From positions 60,060 to 124,059 of the forward strand of contig CAWUSE010000007.1 in the NCBI GenBank assembly GCA_963925805.1: 64,000 nucleotides of DNA, given 5' to 3'. The first letter of the stretch is position 1. The number at the start of each line of letters is the position of its first letter. This document shows, piece after piece, positions 8,623 through 17,222 of this stretch. The stretch comes from UBA10347 sp905182135. Lineage in GTDB: Bacteria > Actinomycetota > Acidimicrobiia > Acidimicrobiales > UBA10347. Position numbers and translations under genes: made by a program. Below the pieces are notes generated by a model that did no database searches, was not told the DNA's origin, and saw only the letters and a list, made by a program, of their open reading frames with translations.

Positions 8623-9930
8623 ATGCAGATGACGGCCAGTGAGATCGCTCAGGTGACAGGAGGCAGCATCGATGGCCCGGACACGACCTGCGACGGTGCT
8701 TCCATTGACACTCGGACTATGGAAGTTGGTGAGCTATTCATCCCGGTCGTTGATGCCAGGGACGGTCATGACTTCATAACGGTTGCGATATCTGCTGGTT
8801 GTGGTGCCTATTTGACAATGCATGAACCTCAGGGGGGCACTGCGATCGTTGTGGATGACACATCTCGTGCCCTGACGGCACTTGGGCGAGAAGCGCGCCG
8901 ACGCCACACGGGCCCCGTGATTGGAATTACCGGTTCAGTTGGTAAGACCTCCGTCAAAGATTTGGCTTTGGCTGCCATTGGAAAGACCCGTAAAACGCAT
9001 GCCAGCAAGCAGTCGTTCAACAACGAGCTAGGGGTTCCGCTAACGCTGTTTAATGCCCCGGCTGACACCGAGGTGCTGATTGTGGAAATGGGTGCTCGGG
9101 GAATCGGCCACATTGCTGAACTCTGTGGGATCGCTGCACCCAACATCGGCATCGTTACCTATGTCGGCGCAGTGCATACCAGCGAATTTGGAACGGTCGA
9201 GGCCGTGGCCCAAGCAAAGGGCGAACTGATCGCAGCGCTGCCTGCGTCAGGGTATGCAATCTTGAATGCGGACTCGCCGCATGTGCTGGCGATGAAGGAC
9301 ACAAGCCCGGCGCCTGTCGTCACGTATGGCACCGATGGCGATATCGCAGCGGTGAACGTGGTTGTCGATGCGAAACTTCGACCGTCGTTTCAGGTGGTCT
9401 CCAGTGGCGGTGTCTATCCGGTTGTCTTGCCCGTACACGGGGTGCATCAGGTGTCGAATGCGTTGGCAGCGTTGGCAGCGGCCGAGGCCGTTGGCGTTGC
9501 TGTGGATCAAGCAATCGAAGGTCTGGCCTCGACGGTTATGTCGCCGTGGCGTATGGAACTTGGTCGCACCGGCGAAGGGGCGACCGTGATCAACGACGCT
9601 TACAACGCGAACGCTATTTCGACTGAGGCTGCGCTTCGATCTCTTGCCGCAATCGATGCAGCGCAACGCTTCGCCGTGCTCGGCGTGATGGCCGAACTGG
9701 GTGATCGACACGACGCTGACCATCAGGCAATGGCAGCGCTTTGCGACGAGCTAAACATTCGACTCATCGCATTCGAAGAACCTGCTTATGGCGTGGAACC
9801 AGTAGAGGACTTCGATGGGGCTATCGCCAAACTTGGTGCTCTGAGCAGAGACGTTGCCATCCTGATTAAGGGCAGCCGGGTGGCTGGCCTCGAAGCCCTC
9901 GCAGCTCGGCTACTGGACCCGCCATCCTAA
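8623..9930 (+). CDS. murF: UDP-N-acetylmuramoyl-tripeptide--D-alanyl-D-alanine ligase
   Basis: A 435-residue Mur ligase that adds D-Ala-D-Ala to the UDP-MurNAc-tripeptide. It has the MurF N-terminal domain (IAQVTGGSIDGPDTTCDGASIDTRT), P-loop GITGSVGKTSVKDL, the NNELGVPLTLFNA and MGARGIGHIAELC motifs of MurF, and a C-terminal NDAYNANAISTEAAL. I start at ATG 8623; ATG 8629 is equally possible and the open frame extends back to 8512. No strong ribosome site is visible. It stands as a single gene, convergent eight bases from a small zinc-ribbon gene; its partner ddl is just upstream on the other strand. Confidence 0.93.
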   Translation: MQMTASEIAQVTGGSIDGPDTTCDGASIDTRTMEVGELFIPVVDARDGHDFITVAISAGCGAYLTMHEPQGGTAIVVDDTSRALTALGREARRRHTGPVIGITGSVGKTSVKDLALAAIGKTRKTHASKQSFNNELGVPLTLFNAPADTEVLIVEMGARGIGHIAELCGIAAPNIGIVTYVGAVHTSEFGTVEAVAQAKGELIAALPASGYAILNADSPHVLAMKDTSPAPVVTYGTDGDIAAVNVVVDAKLRPSFQVVSSGGVYPVVLPVHGVHQVSNALAALAAAEAVGVAVDQAIEGLASTVMSPWRMELGRTGEGATVINDAYNANAISTEAALRSLAAIDAAQRFAVLGVMAELGDRHDADHQAMAALCDELNIRLIAFEEPAYGVEPVEDFDGAIAKLGALSRDVAILIKGSRVAGLEALAARLLDPPS

Positions 9931-9938
9931 TGGCACTG

Positions 9939-10271
9939 TTAGAACTCGCTCTCGGTAGGTAGCTCATCTGGAGGCAGCGGTCGATTGCTGATCTTGTACT
10001 TGTCATAACGATTTGCATCACACGTTGGGCAGAGCCAGACCTGACGAAAGCTCTGGATCGAAAGCTGTGTACCGCGACTTTTCTCGACGAGAGCTTGCAC
10101 AGCTTCTCGCATGTCGTCACCACCACAACGTTCGCATGTTGGAGCGGCCCCCGGGTCTCGAATCCACTCGGCTTCACACACTTCGCAAACCAAGGCGATG
10201 AGTCCCTCACGGCGTTCTCCCCGTAACTCGTCGGCCTCGCCGCAAGCAGGACACGAAATATTGAGCGCCAT
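9939..10271 (-). CDS. small zinc-ribbon protein, function unknown
   Basis: A 110-residue protein with four C-x2-C pairs at residues 7/10, 29/32, 46/49 and 81/84, enough for two zinc ribbons. I do not recognise a family beyond that. The ATG overlaps the stop of the upstream gene as TGATG-type contact, so the two are translationally coupled. The pattern suggests a nucleic-acid-binding or protein-bridging role, but nothing shows which. Confidence 0.7.
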   Translation of the reverse strand: MALNISCPACGEADELRGERREGLIALVCEVCEAEWIRDPGAAPTCERCGGDDMREAVQALVEKSRGTQLSIQSFRQVWLCPTCDANRYDKYKISNRPLPPDELPTESEF

Positions 10272-10852
10272 CAGCGGTCGGCGGCAGATGTTTGGGCTTG
10301 GCGGGCAAGGAGAAGCCCCATGACGTGTTCGTTGACGATGTCGCCAAGATAGGCAATCTCTACCGTCCCGGTGGGTGCGGGGGTGTTGCCGGACAGCACT
10401 GTCGAGAAAACTCGGCTCGCCGTTACTGCCGCACAGGTGATGGGAGCAGGGGTCGGGGCAAAAGGAGTTGACGCTGGTCCGACCGTGGCTGTCTGGCGTT
10501 TGACGACTGCAGGTTTAACTCGAGAGAGAGCGGCCGCAACGTGGTCGGCCCTGATCGATTCGATTTCTTGTTCGCCCGAGTCCGGGGTCGACAGGTTTGA
10601 GAACGAGAGTTTATGGAGCAGATCATCATCGATACCCGGCCAGCGAGCAGCCGTGCGCTCGCCAGAGCGCACGTAGAAATGAAGCAGGAAGCTCAGAGTG
10701 TTGACGATATTGGTGCAGTTGCGCCGAATGAGTGAGACGCCGTCACGAGTGAAGCCAGTACTCACGCCCGCCAAATCGCCGAAAGTTCCGCCGGACTTGG
10801 AAACGTAGATGACAACGCTGGGGTTTTCGGTAACGGCGTCGAAGTTGGTCAT
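10271..10852 (-). CDS. hypothetical protein coupled to zinc-ribbon gene
   Basis: A 193-residue protein I do not recognise. Codon third positions look like those of real genes here, and the reading frame is intact from ATG 10852 to a stop overlapping the next gene's ATG. There is no signal peptide or membrane segment. The N-terminal half has SVVIYVSKSGGTFGDLAGV and RRNCTNIVNTLSFLLHFYVR; the middle is rich in Pro, Thr and Ala and looks flexible. Transcription would start in the 114 bases before the tRNA-Val gene, divergently from it. Confidence 0.6.
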   Translation of the reverse strand: MTNFDAVTENPSVVIYVSKSGGTFGDLAGVSTGFTRDGVSLIRRNCTNIVNTLSFLLHFYVRSGERTAARWPGIDDDLLHKLSFSNLSTPDSGEQEIESIRADHVAAALSRVKPAVVKRQTATVGPASTPFAPTPAPITCAAVTASRVFSTVLSGNTPAPTGTVEIAYLGDIVNEHVMGLLLARQAQTSAADR

Positions 10853-10928
10853 AGGCGCGGATTGGATGACACGCTACTAGTCAGTGCCCACACAAACAGA
10901 GAACCTAGTTTTAGAGGCTGAATTTTGG

Positions 10929-10956
10929 TTGCACTCGAACGGTGAAGCCATAACAT
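10929..10956 (+). promoter_or_regulatory. promoter of tRNA-Val
   Basis: TTGCAC (10929-10934) and TAACAT (10951-10956) are separated by 16 bases and lie 10 bases before the mature tRNA 5' end. The match to a housekeeping sigma promoter is good for a stable RNA gene. Confidence 0.5.
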
Positions 10957-10966
10957 CATGGCCTTA

Positions 10967-11040
10967 GGGCGATTAGCTCAGTTGGCTAGAGCACTGCCTT
11001 CACACGGCAGGGGTCGTTGGTTCAAGTCCAATATCGCCCA
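10967..11040 (+). tRNA. tRNA-Val (anticodon CAC)
   Basis: Cloverleaf: acceptor GGGCGAT pairs with ATCGCCC, D-arm agctcagttggctagagc, anticodon arm CTGCC-TTCACAC-GGCAG with CAC at the anticodon, T-arm with GGTTCAAGTCC, discriminator A at 11040. CCA is not encoded. A promoter-like pair lies just upstream. Confidence 0.95.
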
Positions 11041-11458
11041 CAACTATTTAGTAGATAACAGAACATGTCTGACCTTGGAGAGCGAGTTTCTCTGCAAGGG
11101 AGCCCAAACGATCGAGGGCCTCGACAACTTCGCCGACAGCTGTGGAGAGGGCAAAGAAGCACTCTTCGAGCGTGTCAAGGGCGCTGGCTACCTACCCTTA
11201 CCAGCGTCGTGCTATTTCCCCGCGGGGCCGCACAACCGTTGGTTGCCAGCGTGTTCGACATATCCCGCCGTCCCGCCCGGCGAGACAGCAGGCTGAGCGC
11301 CAGAGGGTGATAGTCACAAAGGCAACGATGAAGCTCCGTAGCCTTGCAGCAGTCGTTGCATAGAGAAACGCTCCCGTCGCGTGTTCAATCACGCTGATTA
11401 GCGTGATTGTTGAGGGCGACAACCAGAGAAGCGGCTAATCTTGCAACTCGTGTCGAGT
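11041..11458. other. intergenic region with a 10-bp stem hairpin
   Basis: Short open frames on both strands here look neither conserved nor codon-biased, and I support none. A perfect hairpin lies at 11386-11409: caatcacgct (11386-11395), loop gatt, agcgtgattg (11400-11409). It sits about 50 bases before the FAD oxidoreductase start and could be an operator or a leader structure; there is no T-run as in an intrinsic terminator. Confidence 0.6.
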
Positions 11459-12706
11459 ATGCCTGCTCATTCTGGTCCGATCTGCGTAATTGGCGCGGGA
11501 ATTATCGGTGCTTCAGCTGCATTCCACCTGGCCGAGTTCGGCGCTCGTGACGTGACCGTTATCGACGCAGGTCAACCTCTGAGCGGCACGACGCCGGCTG
11601 GTGCCGGTTTCGTGGCTCGCTTTGGCGCCGATCACAACCGCCGGCTTGGTGCGTGCACAATCCCACTGCAGGAGTACGGTCTGGCGTTCTATCGGGGTCT
11701 GCACGACTCCGGAGCAGACGTCGAATTCGCGAGCAACGGAAATCTAGTGCTGGCTCGTAGCCCCGCCATGCTCGAAACCATCGCCGACGGCATCGTGAGC
11801 CATCCCCAAGCTGCTCCTGGTACACGCTTGCTGGACGCGGACGCTGTCGCAGAAGTGATGCTGGGAGCAGTCGATCCAGCAGCTGTCGCTGGTGGCGTTT
11901 ACATGCCCGAAGCAATTCAGGTCACCACTGCACTAGCGCAGCAGGAAATTATCACGCGTCTCGAAGATGCGGGGGTTCAGTTCCATTGGGGGACGCCTGC
12001 GACCGGTGTGCGCATCGTCGATGGCTCGGTCGCCGGAGTCGAGACGAACGAAGGGACGATCGACGCATCGACCGTCGTGTTTGCTGCGGGGATGTGGACC
12101 CAAACGCTGCTGGAGTCGGTGAATCGCCGCCTCCCACTCGTCCCGATGGTGGCGACCCGCTTCGTGTCCGAGCCGGCCGGCTTGTCGCCACTCATGCCGT
12201 CGGTCCAGTGCCTTGAGCTAGGCCTTTGGCTGCGGGAGCTACACGGAGCATTCTCGTGGGGCGGAGGCTTCGCATATCGACTCTTGTCGGCGTTGCAGGA
12301 AGACGGCCTCGAGTTCGGGTACGGGCGCCCCGTCTCATCGGTGCTACTCGACGCGCAGAATGCGCACCAAGAGCAGGTCGCTGAAGTCTTCCCAGCGCTC
12401 TCCGGGCTTTCCTCGACCGAAACCATCCAAGGCGTTCCCGTCTACACCGTAGATGGTGGGCTTTACGTGGGTGCCGTGACCGGCATAGGAGGTCTGTGGG
12501 CTCTCGCTGGAGACAACGAATCGGGTATCACGCACGGACCTGGCATGGGCAAGCTTGTTGCCCAACTCATCATGAATGAGACGCCCTTTGTCGATCCGGC
12601 ACCCTTCCGGCTCGACCGTGTGGATCCATCGGCCTATCCGGACGAGGCGTCCATGGTTGCCTCGATGGCGGAAGACCGTATTGCCGAGGTCGCCAAACTT
12701 GGTTGA
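11459..12706 (+). CDS. FAD-dependent oxidoreductase, D-amino-acid/glycine oxidase (DAO) family
   Basis: A 415-residue flavoprotein with the N-terminal dinucleotide motif CVIGAGIIGASAAFHLAEFG and an FAD-contacting Glu/Asp (VIDAG), then SGTTPAGAGFVARFG as in DAO-family enzymes. The C-terminal segment GLYVGAVTGIGGLWALAG...ITHGPGMGKLVAQLI is also typical. Members oxidise secondary or primary amines such as sarcosine, glycine betaine derivatives or proline; the substrate here is unknown. I prefer ATG 11459; TTG 11441 and GTG 11450 are in frame. It is convergent with the HxlR regulator gene about 300 bases away and has no operon partner. Confidence 0.85.
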   Translation: MPAHSGPICVIGAGIIGASAAFHLAEFGARDVTVIDAGQPLSGTTPAGAGFVARFGADHNRRLGACTIPLQEYGLAFYRGLHDSGADVEFASNGNLVLARSPAMLETIADGIVSHPQAAPGTRLLDADAVAEVMLGAVDPAAVAGGVYMPEAIQVTTALAQQEIITRLEDAGVQFHWGTPATGVRIVDGSVAGVETNEGTIDASTVVFAAGMWTQTLLESVNRRLPLVPMVATRFVSEPAGLSPLMPSVQCLELGLWLRELHGAFSWGGGFAYRLLSALQEDGLEFGYGRPVSSVLLDAQNAHQEQVAEVFPALSGLSSTETIQGVPVYTVDGGLYVGAVTGIGGLWALAGDNESGITHGPGMGKLVAQLIMNETPFVDPAPFRLDRVDPSAYPDEASMVASMAEDRIAEVAKLG

Positions 12707-13022
12707 CCAAGGACGACTCCTTCGCCATAGCTGGGCGAGAACCTGCCGGATCCAACTCGTAAAGACGTCCAACCGACGCTGGCAAATCGCTCAGGCGATT
12801 GGAGGCGTTCGCCGATGCAGGACAGGTGAGTCGACTGTTGATAAGCGTGCGGTCGGTTGGAGTCAGGCCAATCAGGAGTAAACGGCTGTGTGGCGAGGGC
12901 ACCGTCGGATAGCGCTGGTGCTGCTCGCTTGTACACAAGCGGAATTGCAGGCGTTGCTAGAATCTGGTCCCGCAGTTGCGGCTGCGAGTGGTAGTGCGGG
13001 GGAAGACGGTTCGACGCACGTT
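12707..13022. other. intergenic region, no gene seen
   Basis: 316 bases between convergent genes. Several short open frames occur but none resembles a family I know. The only notable element is a small inverted repeat GCTTGT-AC-ACAAGC at 12927-12940. Confidence 0.55.
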
Positions 13023-13400
13023 CTAGGTGTCGAGCGGGGCGAGCCGCATATCGGTGCGGAAGTCACCGAGGTGAGTCTGGGACCAGCGTCCGAGTTCCAA
13101 GAGGGTCGGGCGGAGCGCTGCACCGCGTGTGGTGAGTTGGTAGGCATTGTTGCGGGCGACGCCCTCTGGGTCAGCTCTTTTGATGAGTCCGAAGCTGGTC
13201 AGCAGCTTGAGTCTCGATGCCAGGATGTTGGTGGCAATACCTTCGGGTGACTCCCGAAAATCTGAGTAGGTGCGAGGTCCGAGGATGACGAGATCTCGGA
13301 TGATTAGCAGCGACCACTTGTCGCCGAGAAGGTCGAGGGCTGAGCTGACTGCACAGGCCGATCGCCAAACGACATCTTCGGGTCCGGTCTGCACGATCAA
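13023..13400 (-). CDS. HxlR-family winged-helix transcriptional regulator
   Basis: A 125-residue protein with the MarR-like winged helix of the HxlR family: CAVSSALDLLGDKWSLLIIRDL at residues 16-37 (the family hallmark), then FRESPEGIATNILASRLKLL and a wing with YQLTTRGAALRPTLLELGRW. HxlR proteins often sense aldehydes or redox state and control a neighbouring gene; no obvious target is adjacent here apart from the convergent oxidoreductase. The upstream side is a gene-poor stretch. Confidence 0.88.
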   Translation of the reverse strand: MIVQTGPEDVVWRSACAVSSALDLLGDKWSLLIIRDLVILGPRTYSDFRESPEGIATNILASRLKLLTSFGLIKRADPEGVARNNAYQLTTRGAALRPTLLELGRWSQTHLGDFRTDMRLAPLDT

Positions 13401-13758
13401 AATGGTACCACCTCCGATGTTTCTGGGATCTTGCAGGCGTTGAGAACGGTGAGAACCATCGGTTAGTTAGCAATGAAACTGGCCGTCTTTCCGATGGATC
13501 CATCCATAGCCGCAGGCTCTCATCAGGCTCGCCCGGCAGGTTCCAGCGGTCTCATTTATTGTGAACTCAGGTCACTCCCTATTCGCCGACTTATCGGACA
13601 CTTCGCTCGTCGTCGACGGGATCTTTCCTAGTCACCAGCACATATTCAATGGCCACTAGGGTTGCGGTAAACTCGGCGCCGTCAGAATGCTGCTCGAACA
13701 GATGGGCAGGCGTGCGAGTGCAGTGCGGGTGTCGTTCTCGAACGCTCTAGCTTTGGCC
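13401..13758. other. gene-poor region upstream of HxlR gene
   Basis: No supported gene. It should hold the promoter of the HxlR gene (minus strand). A 12-bp perfect palindrome GATGGATCCATC lies at 13493-13504; whether it is an operator is unknown. Confidence 0.5.
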
Positions 13759-14101
13759 CTAACAACCAACGCTGCCGTCGACCAGCTCGCGGATCAGATC
13801 TGCATGCCCGTTCTGACGGGCGCACTCCTCGATTATGTGCATATAGATCCACCGGATCGGGCTCACCGGCGCGGACACCTCTGAACCAAGTCCGCTCAAC
13901 CTCGGACATGTGACGGACCAGGCCATGCAGTGAGAGCTTCGAGGTAGCAACCGGAAGCGCCTTCCGGCTCGCGTCGTCGAGGCCTTCACACTTCAGCAAT
14001 AGCGTCGTGCGGTGAAACTCGAGCCAGTGTTCTAGCATCTCTCGCTCAGGGAGAACGAAGTCGGGTTCCTTGCGACGCTGGTCTTTAAGGCCTTCGATCA
14101 T
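13759..14101 (-). pseudogene. DinB/DUF664-family gene with internal deletion and frameshift
   Basis: The first frame, from ATG 14101, gives a normal DinB-like N-terminus: LEFHRTTLLLKCEGLDD, then LSLHGLVRHMSEVERTWFRG, up to GEPDP. Homology then jumps to another frame reading IRWIYMHIIEECARQNGH and ADLIRELVDG, the C-terminal end of the same family, stopping at 13759. About 50-60 residues that normally lie between are missing, so a deletion that also shifted the frame joined the two ends. An intact frame runs on to 13682 but its tail is out of family. The DinB metal-binding His pattern is therefore incomplete and the gene is probably dead. Confidence 0.72.
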
Positions 14102-14218
14102 GGCACGAGTGTCGCACGCGCTCTATCGAGCCCGCAGGAATCAACTGGCCCGACTTGACGAACCGCTGCATGAGTCTCGAGGCCGAATCGATCGAACCCG
14201 GCTCCTGCATCTGAGAAC

Positions 14219-14968
14219 TCAAGCGAAGTATTGACCGCCATTCACATGTAAAACCTGTCCGGTCATGTGGCGCGAATCAGACCCGGCTAGGAATGCGATG
14301 GTCGTAGCAATATCGACGGGCGAAGCAATACGCCCAAGCGGGAGAGTCGCCGCCGAGGCCGTGATTTGCGACTCGGTCATGCCAAATCTTGGCTGGGCGG
14401 TGTCGGTCAGGCCAGGAGCGACCGCGTTAATACGAATATTGTGTGGACTCAACGCGGCGGCCAGGGATCGTGTGAAGCCGATGACACCCGCCTTGGTAGA
14501 TGCGTAGTGCACACCGAGCGGCGGCCCAGAATGAGCTGCCGACGAGGTGAGGTTGATGATTGCCCCGGCTCGACCAGCGCTAACCATTCGCTTAGCTGCA
14601 GCCTGGGCACAGAGAAACATTGCACGAAGGTTGACCGCAAAGACGCAATCCCAATCGTCTTCGGTCATCTCTAGGAACTCGACGCGTGGAAAGATGCCAG
14701 CATTGTTGACCAGCAAATTGATGCCGCCCATCGACTCGGCAACTTCGACCATATTGGCGACATCGGTTGGGTTCGCTACGTCCCCGGGCACGGTCACCGC
14801 CTGACCGCCACGGGCCTCTATCCGCGCTTGTACTGCGGCGGCAGCCGCTTCGTCATCTAGATAATTGATGACCACGGTCGCTCCGCGCTCCGCCAAGACT
14901 TCCGCTGTCGCTGCTCCTATTCCTTGCTGTGCACCAGTTACCAGCGCCACTGTCGAATCAAGACTCAT
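14219..14968 (-). CDS. SDR family oxidoreductase (FabG-like)
   Basis: A 249-residue classical short-chain dehydrogenase. It has the cofactor motif TGAQQGIGAA, the NNAG motif (LLVNNAGIFP), catalytic Ser/Tyr/Lys (NLTSSA...YASTKAG) and the C-terminal TGQVLHVNGG. Such enzymes interconvert alcohols and ketones using NAD(P)H. I start at ATG 14968, which has AGGGGA a few bases upstream; the longer open frame is not family-like. It is divergent from a second SDR gene, with about 70 bases between the starts. Substrate unknown. Confidence 0.9.
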   Translation of the reverse strand: MSLDSTVALVTGAQQGIGAATAEVLAERGATVVINYLDDEAAAAAVQARIEARGGQAVTVPGDVANPTDVANMVEVAESMGGINLLVNNAGIFPRVEFLEMTEDDWDCVFAVNLRAMFLCAQAAAKRMVSAGRAGAIINLTSSAAHSGPPLGVHYASTKAGVIGFTRSLAAALSPHNIRINAVAPGLTDTAQPRFGMTESQITASAATLPLGRIASPVDIATTIAFLAGSDSRHMTGQVLHVNGGQYFA

Positions 14969-15037
14969 TACATTCCCCTGCGAATAGCGACCGCCACGCG
15001 CGACAATAACGCGTTGACTTACTAGGAGGACATTGAC

Positions 15038-15811
15038 ATGGGCAGGCTCGACGAACGGGTGGCGATCGTCACCGGCGCAAGTTCCGGTATCGGGCGAGCG
15101 ATCGCTCGTCGATTTGCTGAAGAGGGGGCCATCGTGGTGATAGCCGATGTGCGAACCGAGCCGCTCGAAGGGGGCGAGTCGACCGTTGACTTGATCGTTG
15201 CCGAGGGCGGTCGAGCGGAGTACCGCGATGTGGACGTCTCGTCGTGGGAACAGGTGGATGCGCTGGTCGGAGCGACGGTGCAACGCCACGGTGCCCTAGA
15301 CATTATGGTCAACAACGCAGCGATCGGGACTGGCACGCCATTACTCGACACCGAAGAGGCCGACTGGAATCGAGTGATGGATGTCAATGTCACCGGGGTT
15401 TTCTTTGGTTGCAAGCGGGCGGTGCGCCAAATGCTTGAGCAACCAGTACGGGCCGAGGCACGTGGACGAATCATCAATATCTCCTCTCAACACGGAATGA
15501 TCTCAGCACCGAATAACTTTGCTTACGGTGTGAGTAAGTCGGCGGTCGTCTACATGACCCGTCAGATTGCGGCGGACTACGGTGAGCAGTCGATCGTGTG
15601 TAACGCTGTGGCCCCAGGCAAGATCTTGACCGGCCGCGGAGGCTTGGCGATCAGCGAATCAGCCCTTGCATACTCGGGCTCTCGAACTCCGATGCCCCGC
15701 CTTGGTCGCCCGGCCGACGTGGCCAACGCAGCGCTGTTTCTGGCAAGCGACGAGTGCACCTACATGACCGGAGTCAACCTTATGGTTGATGGCGGCTGGA
15801 TGGCCTCGTAG
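15038..15811 (+). CDS. SDR family oxidoreductase
   Basis: A 257-residue classical SDR with TGASSGIGRAIA (cofactor), NNAAIGTG, catalytic YGVSKSA and the final TGVNLMVDGGWMAS. AGGAGGA lies 10 bases before the ATG, a strong ribosome site. It is divergent from another SDR gene and the two could act on the same compound in opposite directions, but that is only a guess from position. Substrate unknown. Confidence 0.92.
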   Translation: MGRLDERVAIVTGASSGIGRAIARRFAEEGAIVVIADVRTEPLEGGESTVDLIVAEGGRAEYRDVDVSSWEQVDALVGATVQRHGALDIMVNNAAIGTGTPLLDTEEADWNRVMDVNVTGVFFGCKRAVRQMLEQPVRAEARGRIINISSQHGMISAPNNFAYGVSKSAVVYMTRQIAADYGEQSIVCNAVAPGKILTGRGGLAISESALAYSGSRTPMPRLGRPADVANAALFLASDECTYMTGVNLMVDGGWMAS

Positions 15812-15873
15812 ACATGTGGCATCGGTAAAAGTGCTGTTTGGCCTCGAGAGTTACCGAGGCTCCGCCACTGATC

Positions 15874-15908
15874 TACCCAAGCTGCTCAGATATACCCAAG
15901 CTGCTCAG
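15874..15908 (+). repeat. 16-bp direct repeat, two copies
   Basis: tacccaagctgctcag occurs at 15874-15889 and again at 15893-15908, three bases apart, in the gap between the SDR and LLM genes. It looks like a local slippage duplication. Confidence 0.8.
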
Positions 15909-15991
15909 GACCATGGGTCCTCGGCGTTCACAACGCAATGCTCTGTGAACTTGCAACGCAGCAAACTCGATGTGGTGAGTAACATCAGCCC

Positions 15992-16912
15992 ATGCGCTTG
16001 GGACTCAATGCAACGGCTTTGGTGTCAAAGGCTTCGGTCGAGGCCTTTGTTGAACATGCCCGGACGGCCGAGGCCGACGGTTTCGATAGTTACTGGGTCG
16101 CCGAACACCCGACCGGAGGGCTCGACGCCCTCACGGTGTTGACCGTGGTCGGCCAGTCCGTAAAGACTATGGAGCTCGGCACTGCCGTCATTCCGACGTA
16201 TCCCCGCCACCCGATGGTGCTGGCGGGCCAAGCACTCACAGCTCAGTCCTCGATGGATGCGACTCTGACACTGGGCATCGGGCTGTCGCACCAGGTGATG
16301 ATGCATGAACTCGGAATCGAGGAGGACAAACCCATTCGGCACCTCCGCGACTACCTGTCAGTGCTCGTTCCGCTCATTGAAGAAGGTGTCGTTGACTACC
16401 AGGGAGAGTCGCTTTCGTGCCAGGCGTCGATCTTTCGACCCGCCGATAGCCCGCCTCAGGTCCTGGTGGCTGCGCTTGGACCGCAAACGCTACGACTGGC
16501 CGGTACTCGTTGCGCGGGGACCAGCCTGGCCTGGGTCGGGCCGAACACGATCCGAGACCACATCGTACCCACCATCAGGGAGGCAGCAGCATCGGCCGGC
16601 CGTAAAACGCCACGGGTCCTGGCGACGCTCCCGGTCTGTGTCACCAACAACCCAGTGGCCATTCGCAGCCGAATCAGCGAAGGGGCGGCTATGTATGCAC
16701 AGCTTCCCTCGTACCAGGCGATGTTTGAACGAGAAGGGGTGACCGAGCCCGGCGACCTTGGCCTGGTCGGCTCCGAGGCCGAGGTCGAAGACCGACTGGC
16801 CGCACTGGCTGATGCGGGCGTTACCGACTTCGCTGCGTCCGAGTTCACGCCATCAGCCGAAGAACGAGAGCGCACCAGAGAACTCTTGCGGCGACTCGCT
16901 CCGTTGCTCTGA
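15992..16912 (+). CDS. LLM-class F420-dependent oxidoreductase
   Basis: A 306-residue luciferase-like TIM-barrel protein. The N-terminus MRLGLNATALVSKASVEAFV followed by AEADGFDSYWVAEHP, then ELGTAVIPTYPRHPMVLAGQALTAQ and LGIGLSHQ, is the pattern of actinobacterial coenzyme F420-dependent LLM enzymes. These move hydride between F420 and a substrate carbon. The substrate is unknown. It stands alone, downstream of an SDR gene by 180 bases that include a small repeat. Confidence 0.85.
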   Translation: MRLGLNATALVSKASVEAFVEHARTAEADGFDSYWVAEHPTGGLDALTVLTVVGQSVKTMELGTAVIPTYPRHPMVLAGQALTAQSSMDATLTLGIGLSHQVMMHELGIEEDKPIRHLRDYLSVLVPLIEEGVVDYQGESLSCQASIFRPADSPPQVLVAALGPQTLRLAGTRCAGTSLAWVGPNTIRDHIVPTIREAAASAGRKTPRVLATLPVCVTNNPVAIRSRISEGAAMYAQLPSYQAMFEREGVTEPGDLGLVGSEAEVEDRLAALADAGVTDFAASEFTPSAEERERTRELLRRLAPLL

Positions 16913-17222
16913 GCGAAGAGTTTGGCTCTGCGAGCGCAGAATCGGGCACGGAATAGTTATGCGGATTAGACACTCTCACTGCGAACGCTGGCCAACATTC
17001 GACGTGAGTTGACCAAAGAATTGGGCGCGTAAGCAAGATTCCCTTCGGAGTTCTAACAGATGCTATTCATTCCTGTCATCTCTGTGGCTCAGGTCGCGCA
17101 GGCCGCACAGAAGGTGCGCTCATAGGTGTAAATGTCAGCACCAGGGGAGCTTGATGGAAGGTTGACATCACAGCATTCTCAGCCTGGCCTGAGCCCGAGC
17201 ATCGGCACCTAGACAGCTTCTC
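16913..17222. other. intergenic region, no gene seen
   Basis: 310 bases between the convergent LLM and P450 genes. No supported open frame, RNA gene or strong hairpin. Confidence 0.5.

Noticed and set aside
11065..11363. Two overlapping open frames after tRNA-Val
   Set aside because: Neither has a ribosome site or recognisable family; likely chance frames.
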